Below the pieces are notes generated by a model. The model was given only the letters and a program-made list of their open reading frames with translations, had not been told where the DNA came from and did no database searches. Below, piece by piece: positions 63,888 to 64,000 of a DNA stretch of 64,000 bases. Origin of the DNA: Nisaea sp. (GTDB lineage: Bacteria; Pseudomonadota; Alphaproteobacteria; Thalassobaculales; Thalassobaculaceae); NCBI RefSeq assembly GCF_017640745.1, contig NZ_JAEPQA010000004.1, positions 11,803 through 75,802 on the forward strand, read 5' to 3'. Positions within the stretch are counted from its first letter, which is position 1. Every line of letters starts with the position of its first letter. Position numbers and translations under genes: made by a program.

Positions 63888-64000
63888 TCAGAAGCGCTTG
63901 AGCAGCCGCTCGATGTAGTCCAGCTCCAGCGTCGGCCGCGAGCGGTCGCCGGAGCGTTCGCGCAACTCGTCGAAGATCCGTCGGGCACGCTGGATATCGC
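63888..64000 (-). CDS. DUF4175-like protein (TIGR02302 family), C-terminal end only
   Basis: The last 36 codons read RARRIFDELRERSGDRSRPT followed by LELDYIERLLKRF and a stop. This ending is typical of the long alphaproteobacterial DUF4175/TIGR02302 proteins, which have N-terminal membrane helices and a large repetitive body. The 5' part lies beyond the window. Its stop meets the stop of the zinc-ribbon gene. Confidence 0.6.
   Translation of the reverse strand, partial: DIQRARRIFDELRERSGDRSRPTLELDYIERLLKRF

Overview
The window is GC-rich, densely packed DNA from an alphaproteobacterium, most likely a marine or aquatic member of the Rhodospirillales. The evidence is the gene complement (class II B12-dependent ribonucleotide reductase, aerobic-type cobalamin genes cobD and cobP, FtsEX beside an MJ0042/DUF3426 zinc-ribbon protein and a DUF4175-like protein, CycM-like cytochrome c, DUF3422, DUF3429) and the frequent ATGA/GTGA start-stop overlaps. 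I see no rRNA, tRNA, CRISPR array, prophage or complete insertion sequence. Most of the window is chromosomal housekeeping sequence. The accessory signals are one AT-rich HEPN-like gene, a family of dispersed palindromic repeats, one MITE-like element, and several regulatory sites.

Layout. 1-5.3 kb: envelope lipids. The end of a probable diacylglycerol kinase lies divergent to a PlcP/LpxH-like phosphoesterase and a GT4 glycosyltransferase, with a strong PHO box between them. These are followed by a DUF374 acyltransferase, waaA and lpxK. 5.2-9 kb: M23 endopeptidase-like protein and xseA, divergent from purD. 9-12.2 kb: two cyclic-di-GMP enzymes around a small hypothetical gene. 12.3-17.5 kb: acetoacetyl-CoA synthetase, a GNAT gene bracketed by a 24-bp direct repeat, an EamA exporter, DUF3429 and an SDR. 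17.6-21.6 kb: the HEPN-like gene, cobB, tadA, rluB, rsmD and a GFA protein. 21.6-26.6 kb: a complete liv-type ABC importer, with a hairpin between the binding-protein gene and the permease genes. 26.7-36 kb: nitroreductase, a small protein, an amidohydrolase, an unusual fumarate reductase/succinate dehydrogenase-like operon (Fe-S, two anchors, flavoprotein), DUF3422 and two-subunit class I fumarase.

36-45 kb: a Gfo/Idh/MocA oxidoreductase whose Shine-Dalgarno sequence lies inside a 30-bp terminal inverted repeat, then YciI, prephenate dehydratase, kdsB, cytochrome c, hisN, a SET-domain protein, ghrA, MarR and an M17 aminopeptidase. 45-52.6 kb: GST, a MATE exporter, cobD, an intergenic region with two opposed promoters and a terminator (a candidate antisense RNA over the leader of a small membrane protein), cobP, a gamma-glutamyltransferase family enzyme and a 2-hydroxyacid dehydrogenase. 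52.7-58 kb: a porin, and a LysR regulator divergent from an acyl-CoA dehydrogenase/ThDP-enzyme pair. 58-64 kb: nrdJ behind tandem NrdR boxes, the ftsE-ftsX-ydcF-like operon, a zinc-ribbon protein and the 3' end of a DUF4175-like gene.

The genes combine into a few coherent themes: Kdo/lipid A and phosphate-responsive lipid metabolism (waaA, lpxK, kdsB, PlcP/Agt-like pair), cobalamin synthesis feeding a cobalamin-dependent reductase (cobD, cobP, nrdJ), and succinate-fumarate-malate interconversion (frd-like operon plus fumarase). No single large novel system stands out. The most original signals are in noncoding DNA: the opposed-promoter region at 48.5-48.7 kb, the inverted-repeat element at 37.2 kb, the duplicated 24-bp element around the GNAT gene, and the tandem PHO and NrdR boxes.
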